A program made the position numbers and the translations under genes. A DNA stretch of 64,000 nucleotides from an uncultured Macellibacteroides sp. (GTDB lineage Bacteria > Bacteroidota > Bacteroidia > Bacteroidales > Tannerellaceae): NCBI RefSeq assembly GCF_963667135.1, contig NZ_OY762974.1, positions 682,001 through 746,000 of the forward strand, given 5' to 3'. This document shows positions 53,370 through 62,370 of the stretch, in pieces. Positions within the stretch are counted from its first letter, which is position 1; the number at the start of each line of letters is the position of its first letter. Below the pieces are notes generated by a model. That model was not told the origin of the DNA. It saw only the letters and a program-made list of their open reading frames with translations, and did no database searches.

Positions 53370-54375
53370 ATGAAACAAGTATATATAAAAGCAATATCAT
53401 CGTTTCTACCTGAAAAGGTCGTAACTAATGAAGATTTAATTTGTGAGTTTCCAGAATGGACGGTGGAAAAAGTGGCAAGCAAGCTTGGAATTAATTCCAG
53501 ACATATAGCGGCCGAAAATGAAACAGCAGGTGATATGGCCGAAAATAGCTGCAGTAAATCTTTTTCAAGAGTGGAACATCGATCCGAAGTCTATTGATTT
53601 TGTAATGTTATGTACTCAGAGCCCGGATTATTTTTTGCCGACAACAGCCTGTATACTTCAAAACAGACTTGGTATCCCTACCTCATCTGGTGCAATTGAT
53701 TACAATCTAGGATGTTCCGGTTATGTATATGGTTTAGCCTTGGCAAAAGGATTGGTTGTTAGTGGTATTGCTAAAAATGTGTTACTTCTTACTTCCGAAA
53801 CTTATTCGAAGCATATACATCCGAAAGATAAAGGTAATAGAACCATATTTGGCGACGCAGCTACAGCAACAGTAATTTCTACAGAAGGATTCGCCCGAAT
53901 CGGCGAATTTAGTTTGGGAACAGACGGTGGCGGTGCGAATAATTTAATTGTTAAAACAGGCGGAATGAAACATCAACGTCCAATAAACGATGTGGTCATT
54001 GATGAAAATGGAACAATTCATTCATCTGATAATTTGTATATGAATGGAACTAAAATATTTTCATTTACTCAAGATAATGTTCCTCCTTTAATTGACGACA
54101 CTTTATTAAAAAACGACTTGTCTAAAACGGATGTGGACCTTTATGTTTTTCACCAGGCTAATAAGCATATGCTTAATTTCCTGAGAAAGAAAATGAAAAT
54201 TGAGGAAGAAAAGTTTTTCTATTGTTTTTCCGAATCTGGAAATACAGTATCATCGACCATTCCAATTGCATTAAAAGAAGCATTGGCTGGTAAGCATATA
54301 AAAGAAGGGAATAAAGTCGTTATTGCCGGATTTGGAGTAGGTTACTCCTGTGGTGGTTGTACGTTATATTATTAA
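53370..54375 (+). pseudogene. KAS III family gene with a one-base frameshift
   Basis: Starts in good order (MKQVYIKAISSFLPEKVVTN, SKLGINSRHIAAENETAGDMAE) and then shifts by one base at the run of four As at 53542-53545, continuing as IAAVNLFQEWNIDPKSIDFV. All active-site residues are in the second part: YNLGCSGYVYGLAL (Cys), YVFHQANKHM (His), SESGNTVSSTIPIA (Asn). Removing one A restores a single frame of about 334 residues. A sequencing or assembly error is possible, as is recent decay. Confidence 0.75.
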
Positions 54376-54501
54376 ACGAATCTTATAATAAAACGCTCTA
54401 CAAAAGGTGGTAGGACCTCAATATAGTGATAATTAAGCTATAAACAAACAATGTACACCTTAAGGACTGGGCCCTATGTCCAGAGATCAAAAAGAAAAAC
54501 C

Positions 54502-54672
54502 ATGTCAAAGTGTCCAATTGGAACAAGCGCATCTACAGGGCAAACTTGTCCTGAGAGCGGAGTTTGGAAAGTTGCAGGGCTATCATCTACGACTGCACCT
54601 ATTGCGAAAGGCAATAGAATGCCACCGTATGATGGTAAAGCGGTTACTTGGATATTAATCCAGTACGCTTAA
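54502..54672 (+). CDS. Small CPESG-containing protein
   Basis: 56 residues. Contains SASTGQTCPESGVWKVAG and a Met-Pro-Pro-Tyr-Asp-Gly / Val-Thr-Trp end, a small beta-type fold also known in bacterial toxin/immunity-associated or exported small proteins. No signal peptide. It is followed within 10 bases by a perfect terminator, which argues that it is expressed. The region before it (54376-54501) holds nothing recognisable. Function unknown. Confidence 0.5.
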   Translation: MSKCPIGTSASTGQTCPESGVWKVAGLSSTTAPIAKGNRMPPYDGKAVTWILIQYA

Positions 54673-54678
54673 AGAACT

Positions 54679-54709
54679 ATAGGACGAGTAAAACAACTCG
54701 TCCTATTTT
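54679..54709 (+). terminator. Terminator at the end of cassette 2
   Basis: ATAGGACGAGT (54679-54689) pairs perfectly with ACTCGTCCTAT (54696-54706) and is followed by TTTTG. It separates the small protein from the aminotransferase gene. Confidence 0.85.
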
Positions 54710-54736
54710 GACATAATTGATAAATTTAAAAATACA

Positions 54737-55888
54737 ATGAATAATTCAAAGATTTGGCTTTCGCTTGCTCACATGTCTGGCCGTGAACAAGACTTTATAA
54801 AAGAGGCTTTTGATACCAACTGGGTGGTTCCGTTGGGTCCAAACGTGGATGGGTTCGAAAAGGATCTGGCAGGTTTTGTTGGCGAAGACCGGCATGTTGT
54901 GGCACTGAGTGCCGGAACAGCTGCGTTGCACCTTGGGTTGATTGAACTTGGTGTAGGTATGGGGGATGAAGTGATTTGTCAGTCTTTTACCTTTTCGGCT
55001 TCGGCTAATCCTATCGTTTACCAGCATGCTGCTCCGGTGTTTATCGACAGCGAAAAGGATACCTGGAATATGGATCCGGCTTTTCTGGAAGAGGCTATCC
55101 TTGACAGATTGGCGCAGAAAGGGAAATTACCCAAGGCTATCATTCCGGTGCATCTGTACGGGATGCCTGCTAAAATGGATGAGATAATGGAGATTGCGAA
55201 TCGGTATGGTATTCCTGTGCTTGAGGATGCGGCGGAAGCGCTGGGTTCGGAGTATAAGGGTCGTAAATGTGGTACCTTCGGCGATTTTGGTGTGCTTTCG
55301 TTTAACGGGAACAAGATGATTACTACTTCGGGTGGTGGGGCGTTGGTTTGTCGTACGGCCGAACAGGCGTCGAAGACTATGTTTTACGCTACGCAGGCCC
55401 GGGATAAGGCTCCTCATTACCAACATACACATATTGGTTACAATTACAGAATGAGTAACATTTGTGCGGGTATTGGCCGGGGGCAGATGACTATCCTTCG
55501 CGAGCATATCGCCCGCAGACGTGCCATTCATCAACTCTATGTTTCCTTGCTTTCGGATATAGAGGGTATTTCGTTTCTTACAAATCCTTCGTCCGATTTT
55601 AAGTCCAATCACTGGCTTACCTGTATTGTAGTTGATCCTACAGTTACAGGCTTTACGCGCGAGGATATTCGTCTGCAATTGGAACACGGTAACATTGAAA
55701 GCCGTCCGCTTTGGAAGCCTATGCACATGCAGCCCATATTTAAAACAGCTCCTTTCTACGGAAATGACACAGCTGAAGTTCTATTTAGAAATGGCCTCTG
55801 CCTGCCTTCGGGTCCTACCCTTACGGACGAGGATATCCATCGGGTAGTTTCTTCCATTAAAGAATTGCAGCTGGTTTGTAAGGTATAA
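54737..55888 (+). CDS. DegT/DnrJ/EryC1-family PLP aminotransferase
   Basis: 383 residues. LSAGTAALHLGLIELGV, the PLP-pocket Asp in VLEDAAEALGS, the Schiff-base Lys in FNGNKMITTSGGG and a C-terminal WLTCIVVDP region. Converts a UDP-4-keto-6-deoxy sugar to the 4-amino sugar, the step between the 27528 dehydratase and PglD-type acylation (PglE- or WcfR-like). Its GC-rich codon use matches the dehydratase, Gmd and ManC genes rather than the cassettes, so it belongs to the conserved frame of the locus. Confidence 0.9.
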   Translation: MNNSKIWLSLAHMSGREQDFIKEAFDTNWVVPLGPNVDGFEKDLAGFVGEDRHVVALSAGTAALHLGLIELGVGMGDEVICQSFTFSASANPIVYQHAAPVFIDSEKDTWNMDPAFLEEAILDRLAQKGKLPKAIIPVHLYGMPAKMDEIMEIANRYGIPVLEDAAEALGSEYKGRKCGTFGDFGVLSFNGNKMITTSGGGALVCRTAEQASKTMFYATQARDKAPHYQHTHIGYNYRMSNICAGIGRGQMTILREHIARRRAIHQLYVSLLSDIEGISFLTNPSSDFKSNHWLTCIVVDPTVTGFTREDIRLQLEHGNIESRPLWKPMHMQPIFKTAPFYGNDTAEVLFRNGLCLPSGPTLTDEDIHRVVSSIKELQLVCKV

Positions 55889-55906
55889 GCCTTATTCCCG
55901 GCTTTT
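55887..55906 (+). terminator. Weak terminator after the aminotransferase gene
   Basis: AAGCC (55887-55891) pairs with GGCTT (55900-55904), followed by TT. Short stem; overlaps the stop codon region. Confidence 0.4.
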
Positions 55907-55932
55907 AAATATTTGCTATCTTAAATCTAATA

Positions 55933-56190
55933 ATAAGCGTTCAATATTTGACTCATGTTTCAAATAGTAAGGCCTTTTAGCTTTGCGGCATATAAAATAA
56001 AAATACGCTGATGCCGAAAATGACAGAGCATTTAGCTTTGTGGGAAAAATACCAAAGAGAGGGTGTTCCTCAAAAAATACCCACAGAAAGTTTTTGGTGT
56101 AATGAACGGCTATACGTACAAACAGCGACAGTTTCATCGGAGGCTCTGGTCTTGTAACCGGAGCTTCCGGTTTTCAATTCAAGTGGACCG
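55933..56190 (+). mobile_element. IS66 5' remnant (left terminal repeat plus tnpA fragment)
   Basis: TAAGCGTTCAATATT at 55934-55948 matches the IS66 left end at 47937. It is followed by GATGCCGAAAATGACAGA, TGTGGGAAAAATACC and AGAGGGTGTTCCTCAAAAAA, which match tnpA (48010-48090), with frameshifts. The remainder (56190-56400) shows no recognisable gene. Marks the right border of the aminotransferase segment and the left border of cassette 3. Confidence 0.8.
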
Positions 56191-56393
56191 TAGCTTACCG
56201 AATAAAAAGAATTCAGGATACACAACAAAAGAGCAGTAAAGAAAATAATGTACAGCCACCTAATCATAGATGGCCGCAACAAATAAGATAAAACCGAACT
56301 AGAAAACCTTGGGTTCTTCCATGCTGGTATAGGGGGTGAAAAATATAAAGGAAAAGTCACATTGAAAGCGTGATTGATAACGTTTGCTGTTAA

Positions 56394-56584
56394 CTAAGAA
56401 TGTCTGCGACATATGGCAGAATAGTTGCAAGTTTCATGTGAACAAGTTATCTCTATTATTTTAACAAGTAATAAAAGCAGCTGTTCCAGAATGCTGGTAA
56501 AGATTTGTGTTAATGCCATTGTTTTCATATTTATGCGTATTATTAATAATAGTATGATGATTATGATTATAGTGTACAAAGATA
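56394..56584 (-). promoter_or_regulatory. Minus-strand promoter-like box and tiny reading frame
   Basis: TATCTTTG on the minus strand (56584-56577) is a perfect -7 box but lacks a clear -33 box. Downstream on the minus strand is a 43-residue frame with a Leu-rich start (ILEQLLLLLVKIIEI; 56525-56394). Either could belong to an antisense RNA. Weak evidence. Confidence 0.25.
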
Positions 56585-56696
56585 CAATAATAGTTTCCTA
56601 AAATGAGGGGTGGTCTCCATTAAGGGGGCCGATACAGCTAGTCGTTTCAATTAAATAAGCCCCGTAAAGTGTGGCTTTTTCCTTTTATTTATTATT
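56585..56696 (+). ncRNA. Candidate structured RNA leader of the reverse transcriptase
   Basis: Two hairpins: GGTCTCC/GGGGGCC at 56612-56630 (with G-U pairs) and AAGCC/GGCTT at 56657-56677, followed by TTTTTCC. No gene. Many defence reverse transcriptases use a non-coding RNA encoded just upstream as template. Whether this is such an RNA is inference. Confidence 0.35.
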
Positions 56697-58241
56697 ATGA
56701 AGAAAAAAAAAGATTGGTTTAAAGTTAGAGGGTATCAACATATTGGCATTTCACTCCTTTATAAAGATAGAAAGTGGGTATATGGCTATGTACGTAACAT
56801 TGATAAAATCGCGGAGCATGCCTTTTTACCGTTAATTTACAAGCCTTTCAAAACGGAGCGTTGTAAAAGGAATTTCGAAAATCCATCAAAGAAACGAATA
56901 CGGGAGCCAAAAATACGCCCCATTTGTTATGCCAACCATCTAGATGCAAGTATTTATTCGTATTACGCATTTATCTTGGTAAAAAAATATGATGATTATG
57001 TAAAATCTATACCTTTTAACAAATCTATTACTGCATATAGACAATTAGAAGTTAACGATGCTGGTAAAATAAGAAATAAATGTAATATTGATTTTGCCAA
57101 AGATGTTTTTGAATATATTAAAGAGAATTGCACAGCAAATGGCTTAGCGGTTCTTACGTTTGATGTAGAAAAGTTCTTTGATAATCTGGATCCTATAATT
57201 TTAAAGAAATGTTGGATTAGAGTACTTGGTTCCGATAAATGCCTGTCAAAAGATCATTATGCTGTATATAAGAACGTGGTTCGTTATAGCTACGTTCATG
57301 AAAATGATTTGTTTAATCTATTTAAAAATGAAATTCCTTGTTCTAAAAAGGATGGAACATTAGTTAAAAGAAAAATAATACATTCGCGCTATATGCACAA
57401 TCATAACGCAATGGGGTATTGTGATAAAACTGGCATTAAAAAAATAAGAGATAGTGGTATTATTATAGAGCATCGAAAAGATAGTAGTATAGATGAAAAA
57501 TTAAGAATGAGGGGGATACCCCAAGGGTTACCTATCAGCTCTGTTCTTGCAAATATTTACATGCTAGACTTTGACTCAGCTATTTACGAAAAAGTAAATC
57601 TAGAAAATGGATTTTACAACAGGTATTGTGATGATGTGATAGTTGTGTGCCCTATTGACAAAGCGGATTCGATAAAGAATTATATATTAGAACAGATTAA
57701 AGATCTAAAGCTAAACATACAAGAAAAAAAGACGAATGTTTATTATTTTAAGCATCAAGCCAACGGCTCTTTATATTGTGAACATGCAGTTTTGGGAAAA
57801 CGTAAAGCATTAGAGTTTCTTGGTTTTCAGTTTGATGGACAACGTATTTTATTAAAATCTTCCAGCGTTTCATCTTTTTATTGTAAAATGATGAGGAGTG
57901 TGCATAGAGGGGGATTTTATGCTATAAATATAAATACGCAAGAGAAATACAAACTATTTACAAGAAAATTTTATAAACGTTTTACAAGATTCGGTATGAA
58001 AAGAAGTCTTAGGTATAAACGGGATCCAAATGACACAAGCAAATTTGTAAGATCGACAAAATACAACTGGGGCAATTACCTTTCATACGCTCATAATGCT
58101 AGTAGAATTATGAAAGATGAAGGTATTAAAAATCAGCTTCGTCATAGTAATTCCATTTTAGTAAAAGTAATAAAACGGAAAATAAGCGTCATAAACAAAG
58201 TGATGTATGCTAGATCTTTGAAAGATCAACAATATAATTAA
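56697..58241 (+). CDS. Reverse transcriptase of the defence-associated (unknown-group) type
   Basis: 514 residues. RT palm motifs: RIREPKIRPICYANHLDASI (motif near the N-terminus), VLTFDVEKFFDNLD (motif 3, catalytic Asp), MRGIPQGLPISSVLANIYM (motif 4), YCDDVIVV (Tyr-x-Asp-Asp, catalytic pair) and LEFLGFQFDG. No maturase or endonuclease domain, so not a typical group II intron RT, and no retron-like short form. The N-terminal RGYQHIGISLLYKDRKWVYG extension and long C-terminus fit the standalone unknown-group/DRT family; the exact subtype (e.g. DRT2- or DRT9-like) cannot be set by eye. It lies next to a DUF4145 gene, between IS66 debris and gmd. Confidence 0.85.
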   Translation: MKKKKDWFKVRGYQHIGISLLYKDRKWVYGYVRNIDKIAEHAFLPLIYKPFKTERCKRNFENPSKKRIREPKIRPICYANHLDASIYSYYAFILVKKYDDYVKSIPFNKSITAYRQLEVNDAGKIRNKCNIDFAKDVFEYIKENCTANGLAVLTFDVEKFFDNLDPIILKKCWIRVLGSDKCLSKDHYAVYKNVVRYSYVHENDLFNLFKNEIPCSKKDGTLVKRKIIHSRYMHNHNAMGYCDKTGIKKIRDSGIIIEHRKDSSIDEKLRMRGIPQGLPISSVLANIYMLDFDSAIYEKVNLENGFYNRYCDDVIVVCPIDKADSIKNYILEQIKDLKLNIQEKKTNVYYFKHQANGSLYCEHAVLGKRKALEFLGFQFDGQRILLKSSSVSSFYCKMMRSVHRGGFYAININTQEKYKLFTRKFYKRFTRFGMKRSLRYKRDPNDTSKFVRSTKYNWGNYLSYAHNASRIMKDEGIKNQLRHSNSILVKVIKRKISVINKVMYARSLKDQQYN

Positions 58242-58314
58242 TAAAAGAACTGATTAAACTCAGGTTGTACAACAAAAAAATCAATGTTATTTATTACAAA
58301 GCCATAAATTCGAT

Positions 58315-59202
58315 ATGAATAGGAATTATAAAGGAATTACAATAAAAAGTGATTGTCCTTCATGCAAGAAAGAGACAAATCATAGAATTGTAGAAATAAT
58401 CAAAGAAAAACATAGTGATGAAGACAGTTGGTTTCAGAATGAATATATGATTATTATGTGTCAGGGTTGTAATACATACTCATTCAGAAAAGAATATGTT
58501 GATGAAACTTGTTTTTATGGCAATGAAGAAGTTACTCTAAATCCGGATATTGAAATATATCCAAAGCCTGAAATACTAAAGAGTAATCCTATTTATAATA
58601 ATGTGCCCAGGAACGTCCGATCTATATATAATGAAGCAATAATTGCAGTTAATAATGACTGTAATATTTTAGCAGCAGCCGGATTTCGTGCAGTTGTTGA
58701 AGCTATTTGTGCTAACAAAAAAATAAGCAGTTCAGATCTAAATTTAGACATAAACAATTTATGTCGCTCTGGCATAATAAATAAAAAGGACAGAGATCGA
58801 TTACATTCGATAAGATTCTTAGGTAATGAATCTATTCATGCGAAGAATAAACCAAAGTTAAATGATCTTCTCTTTGTAAATAAAATAATTGAGAATATTC
58901 TGAATAATATTTATGTACTAGACGCTGATTTGGATAATACGCTCACATGTGTTATTGATTCGTACGAGGAATTTGAGAATTATCTAAATACTTGTATTTC
59001 ATCAAAAGAGATAAATTCAATTCACAATTTAAACTCTATCCTGGGCAATAACAGAAGAATTATTAAAGAAGACATTCCTGATTTCGAAAAACAATTGAAT
59101 ATAAAAATTGAAACGGGAGAATATAATAAATTATCACTTCATTCATCATCTGATAATAAGTCTTCAAGTAATCAAAAATATAAAATTGAATTTAATCAAT
59201 AA
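58315..59202 (+). CDS. Zinc-ribbon DUF4145-domain protein
   Basis: 295 residues. N-terminal CPSC and CQGC knuckles, then a helical domain VRSIYNEAIIAVNNDCNILAAAGFRAVVEAIC and RFLGNESIHAKNK of the DUF4145 type, a family often linked to restriction and other defence genes. Low-complexity end (SSSDNKSSSNQ). 73 bases after the reverse transcriptase, same strand, AT-rich like it. The pair may act together; not shown by sequence. Confidence 0.75.
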   Translation: MNRNYKGITIKSDCPSCKKETNHRIVEIIKEKHSDEDSWFQNEYMIIMCQGCNTYSFRKEYVDETCFYGNEEVTLNPDIEIYPKPEILKSNPIYNNVPRNVRSIYNEAIIAVNNDCNILAAAGFRAVVEAICANKKISSSDLNLDINNLCRSGIINKKDRDRLHSIRFLGNESIHAKNKPKLNDLLFVNKIIENILNNIYVLDADLDNTLTCVIDSYEEFENYLNTCISSKEINSIHNLNSILGNNRRIIKEDIPDFEKQLNIKIETGEYNKLSLHSSSDNKSSSNQKYKIEFNQ

Positions 59203-59227
59203 AACAAAGATTTAACATATATTCTCA

Positions 59228-60379
59228 ATGAAAAAAATAGCATTAATCACAGGTATCACCGGACAAGACGGAGCTTATCTGGCAGAATACTTAATCAAAC
59301 TAGGATATACGGTGCACGGCATTAAACGGCGGTCGTCGCAATTTAATACGGATCGTATTGATCATTTGTATCAGGGGCCGCACATTGAAAACCGTAACTT
59401 AATCTTACATTATGGTGACCTTACGGATTCCATGAATATTACCCGTATCATCCAGGAGGTGCAGCCGGATGAGATTTATAATCTGGCGGCCATGAGTCAC
59501 GTGAAGGTGAGTTTCGATACACCCGAATATACGGCAAATGCCGATGGATTGGGTACCTTGCGTATCCTGGAGGCTGTTCGCTTGCTGGGGCTGACCAACA
59601 AAACTCGCGTTTATCAGGCTTCCACTTCGGAGTTGTACGGGCTGGTGCAGGAAATTCCTCAAAAAGAAACTACGCCGTTTTATCCCCGGTCACCTTATGC
59701 GGTGGCTAAGATGTACGCGTACTGGATTACTGTAAACTACCGGGAAGCTTACAATATGCATGCCAGCAATGGTATCTTGTTTAACCATGAGTCGCCGCTA
59801 CGTGGCGAAACTTTTGTTACCCGCAAGATTACCCGTGCGGTAAGCAAGATCGTTCTGGGAATGCAGCAGGAATTGTTCCTTGGTAACTTGTCGTCTCAGC
59901 GTGACTGGGGCCATGCAAAGGATTATGTGCGTGCCATGCATGCCATTCTGCAACAGGATAAGCCTTCGGATTATGTAATTGCCACAGGTGTTACAACCAC
60001 TGTGCGCGATTTTGTTCGTTTGGCCTTTGGCGAAACGGGTTTGACTGTTACTTTCGAAGGTGAGGGTGCTGCCGAAACGGGTGTGATTACGGCTATCGAC
60101 GAAGCTCGTTTTGTAGCTGCTGTAGGCGAATCGTATCTTGCAGAGGCTAAAACATTGATCGGGAAAACAGTTGTGAGTGTGGATCCGGCCTATTTCCGTC
60201 CTACAGAAGTGGAGTTGCTAATTGGCGATCCTACCAAATCGAAGACTGTATTGGGCTGGGAGCCAAAATATGACCTGAAGGGATTGGTCGAAGATATGAT
60301 GCGTAGCGATATCAAGGGAATGAAAAAGGATTCGTACCTGAAAGAAGGCGGATACCGTACATTAAACTACTTCGAATAA
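59228..60379 (+). CDS. gmd: GDP-mannose 4,6-dehydratase
   Basis: 383 residues. [17 protein letters not shown] (NADP site), [39 protein letters not shown], the catalytic TSELYG-YxxxK (Ser/Tyr/Lys region), [30 protein letters not shown] and [16 protein letters not shown] are fully diagnostic. It makes GDP-4-keto-6-deoxymannose, precursor of GDP-fucose or related 6-deoxyhexoses. It carries an insertion of about 25 residues ([18 protein letters not shown]) compared with shorter homologues. It is GC-rich like the conserved part of the locus. Usually followed by fcl, which is absent here; ManC follows instead. Confidence 0.95.
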   Translation: MKKIALITGITGQDGAYLAEYLIKLGYTVHGIKRRSSQFNTDRIDHLYQGPHIENRNLILHYGDLTDSMNITRIIQEVQPDEIYNLAAMSHVKVSFDTPEYTANADGLGTLRILEAVRLLGLTNKTRVYQASTSELYGLVQEIPQKETTPFYPRSPYAVAKMYAYWITVNYREAYNMHASNGILFNHESPLRGETFVTRKITRAVSKIVLGMQQELFLGNLSSQRDWGHAKDYVRAMHAILQQDKPSDYVIATGVTTTVRDFVRLAFGETGLTVTFEGEGAAETGVITAIDEARFVAAVGESYLAEAKTLIGKTVVSVDPAYFRPTEVELLIGDPTKSKTVLGWEPKYDLKGLVEDMMRSDIKGMKKDSYLKEGGYRTLNYFE

Positions 60380-60398
60380 TAAAATACACCCTTAACCA

Positions 60399-61463
60399 AT
60401 GAAATCGAATACAAACCATCTCGTAATAATGGCCGGGGGCATTGGTAGCCGGTTCTGGCCAATGAGTACGCCCGAAAGGCCTAAGCAGTTTATCGATGTG
60501 ATAGGTTGTGGTCGTACACTGATTCAACTTACTGCCGATCGCTTTAAAGGGATTTGTCCGCCGGAGAATATCTGGGTGGTTACTTCCAAAAAATTTGCCG
60601 GCCTGGTGCGCGATCAGTTACCGGAAATACCCCAGGAGAATATTTTACTGGAGCCTTGTATGCGTAATACCGCTCCTTGCATTGCCTATGTTGCCTGGAA
60701 GATTGCGATGCGCCATCCGGAGGCAAATTTAGTGGTTACTCCTGCCGATCATGTGGTGATGGATACCGTGGAGTTTAGGCGGGTAATTACTTCGGCTCTT
60801 TCGTTTACAAAGGATAGCCGGGCTTTGCTTACCCTGGGTATGAAACCCAACCGTCCCGAAACGGGCTATGGGTATATTGAGGCGGACATGGATGCCGCAT
60901 CTCCCGTAAATAAGGAGGTGTACAAGGTGCGTGCGTTTAGGGAAAAGCCTTCATTGGAGCGTGCTGTTTCGTACATTGCTCAACCTAATTTCTTTTGGAA
61001 CGCGGGGATTTTTGTGTGGAACGTGCAGACTATCGAAGGTGCGATGCGCCTGCAGCAGCCGGAGATTGCCGAAATAATGGATAATGCTGCTCTTTCTTTT
61101 TATTCGCCCATCGAACAGGTGGTGATTGACGAGTTGTTTCCACAATGTCCGAACATTTCCATCGATTACGCGATCATGGAAAAGGCAAAGGATCTATTTG
61201 TTGTTCCTGCAAGCTTTGGTTGGAGCGATCTGGGTACCTGGGGTTCGTTGCATGAACGTTCGGAAAAGGATCCAAACAACAATGCCGCCATCGGAAATAA
61301 CATTAAGCTAATTGAAAGCAGCAACTGCATGGTGCACACCCAGGAAAACAAAAGAGTAGTAATACAAGGCCTGAACGGTTACATAGTTGCCGAAAAAGAC
61401 AACACCCTCCTTATTTGCCAACTAAGCGAGGAACAACGAATTAAGGAGTTTTCGAAAGAATAA
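60399..61463 (+). CDS. manC: Mannose-1-phosphate guanylyltransferase
   Basis: 354 residues. MAGGIGSRFWPMSTPERPKQF is the nucleotide-binding signature; ENILLEPCMRNTAPCIAY, TPADHVVMD, FREKPSLERAV, NAGIFVW, DYAIMEKA and SFGWSDLGTW are all conserved. It makes GDP-mannose, the substrate of Gmd 20 bases upstream. It lacks the C-terminal phosphomannose isomerase domain, so it is the short, monofunctional form. Confidence 0.95.
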   Translation: MKSNTNHLVIMAGGIGSRFWPMSTPERPKQFIDVIGCGRTLIQLTADRFKGICPPENIWVVTSKKFAGLVRDQLPEIPQENILLEPCMRNTAPCIAYVAWKIAMRHPEANLVVTPADHVVMDTVEFRRVITSALSFTKDSRALLTLGMKPNRPETGYGYIEADMDAASPVNKEVYKVRAFREKPSLERAVSYIAQPNFFWNAGIFVWNVQTIEGAMRLQQPEIAEIMDNAALSFYSPIEQVVIDELFPQCPNISIDYAIMEKAKDLFVVPASFGWSDLGTWGSLHERSEKDPNNNAAIGNNIKLIESSNCMVHTQENKRVVIQGLNGYIVAEKDNTLLICQLSEEQRIKEFSKE

Positions 61464-61566
61464 CAGGGCTTCAAAACCTATATAGATTATGTAGTTTTTC
61501 AGACAAAAAACGTTTCCTTTTTTACATACCTATTGGAATAATAAATAAAATGAATATATTTGTTTG

Positions 61567-62370
61567 ATGGGAGCAGCAAGAAACTATACAAAACAGACTA
61601 TAAAAAAATTATTTGGCTTATCCGGAAACATTTGTGCTTTTCCGGGTTGTACAAAAAGGCTTGTTAATCCAAAAAATGCCTTAGATTCTAACATTTGTCA
61701 TATTGAAGCTGCTGAGCCCGGAGGAGAAAGGTATAATAAATCGATGACAGACAAAGAGAGGGCTGATTACAAAAATTTAATTGTCTTATGCCCACAGCAT
61801 CACGATGAGACGAACGATATTTCCACTTATACGGTTGATGTATTAATGGAAATGAAATCGAATCACGAAAGTTCTTGCTTGCAGGAGGTTATTAAAACCA
61901 ATCCTTCCATGTTGAAAAATGCGATTACGGCTATTTCTTCCATAGACATAAGTAAACCCGATGAACCGGAAAGTTTGTATGCATTTGATCCGAATGATAA
62001 GATTACATATAATAGTATAAAAAGAAATTATTCTTTCATTAACGAGTACAAGGTTTATCATACGAAAGTGAACTCTATATATGATGAACTTGAATTACAG
62101 GGGTCGTTAAGAAAAGATAGATTATTGAGTAATATCAGACAAATATATCTTGAGATTAAAGGAAAATACGTCCTTGATTCCAAAAAACCTATGGATATTG
62201 TTCGTACCAACGCCGACAATATAATGGATGAAGTGTACGACTCTTTGATTCAAAAAGTGAATGGATGTTCGTTGTTTGAAGAAGATTTGGTTTGGGGGGT
62301 CCGATTGGTTATGGTTGACGCTTTTATTCGTTGTAAAATTTTAGAAGAACCGGCTAAACATGATAATTAG
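61567..62370 (+). CDS. HNH effector of an ABC-three-component (ABC-3C) system
   Basis: 267 residues from ATG 61567. HNH-type nuclease at the N-terminus with zinc-like knuckle: LSGNICAFPGCTKRLV, NICHIEAAEPGG, NLIVLCPQHHDETND. The C-terminal helical part (about 165-260: LSNIRQIYLEIKGKYV, ADNIMDEVYDSLI, VWGVRLVMVDAFIRCKI) fits the conserved C-terminal domain that docks to the ABC-3C ATPase. It is coupled to the next gene by a 10-base overlap. Confidence 0.8.
   Translation: MGAARNYTKQTIKKLFGLSGNICAFPGCTKRLVNPKNALDSNICHIEAAEPGGERYNKSMTDKERADYKNLIVLCPQHHDETNDISTYTVDVLMEMKSNHESSCLQEVIKTNPSMLKNAITAISSIDISKPDEPESLYAFDPNDKITYNSIKRNYSFINEYKVYHTKVNSIYDELELQGSLRKDRLLSNIRQIYLEIKGKYVLDSKKPMDIVRTNADNIMDEVYDSLIQKVNGCSLFEEDLVWGVRLVMVDAFIRCKILEEPAKHDN

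Noticed and set aside
56394-56579. Minus-strand small gene with perfect TATCTTTG box
   Set aside because: Kept only as a low-confidence site: no -33 box, no recognised family, and the surrounding DNA is transposon debris.
27528-61463. UpxY/UpxZ antiterminator genes, wza/wzc export genes
   Set aside because: Looked for and not found in the window; the locus may use other regulation and a separate exporter.
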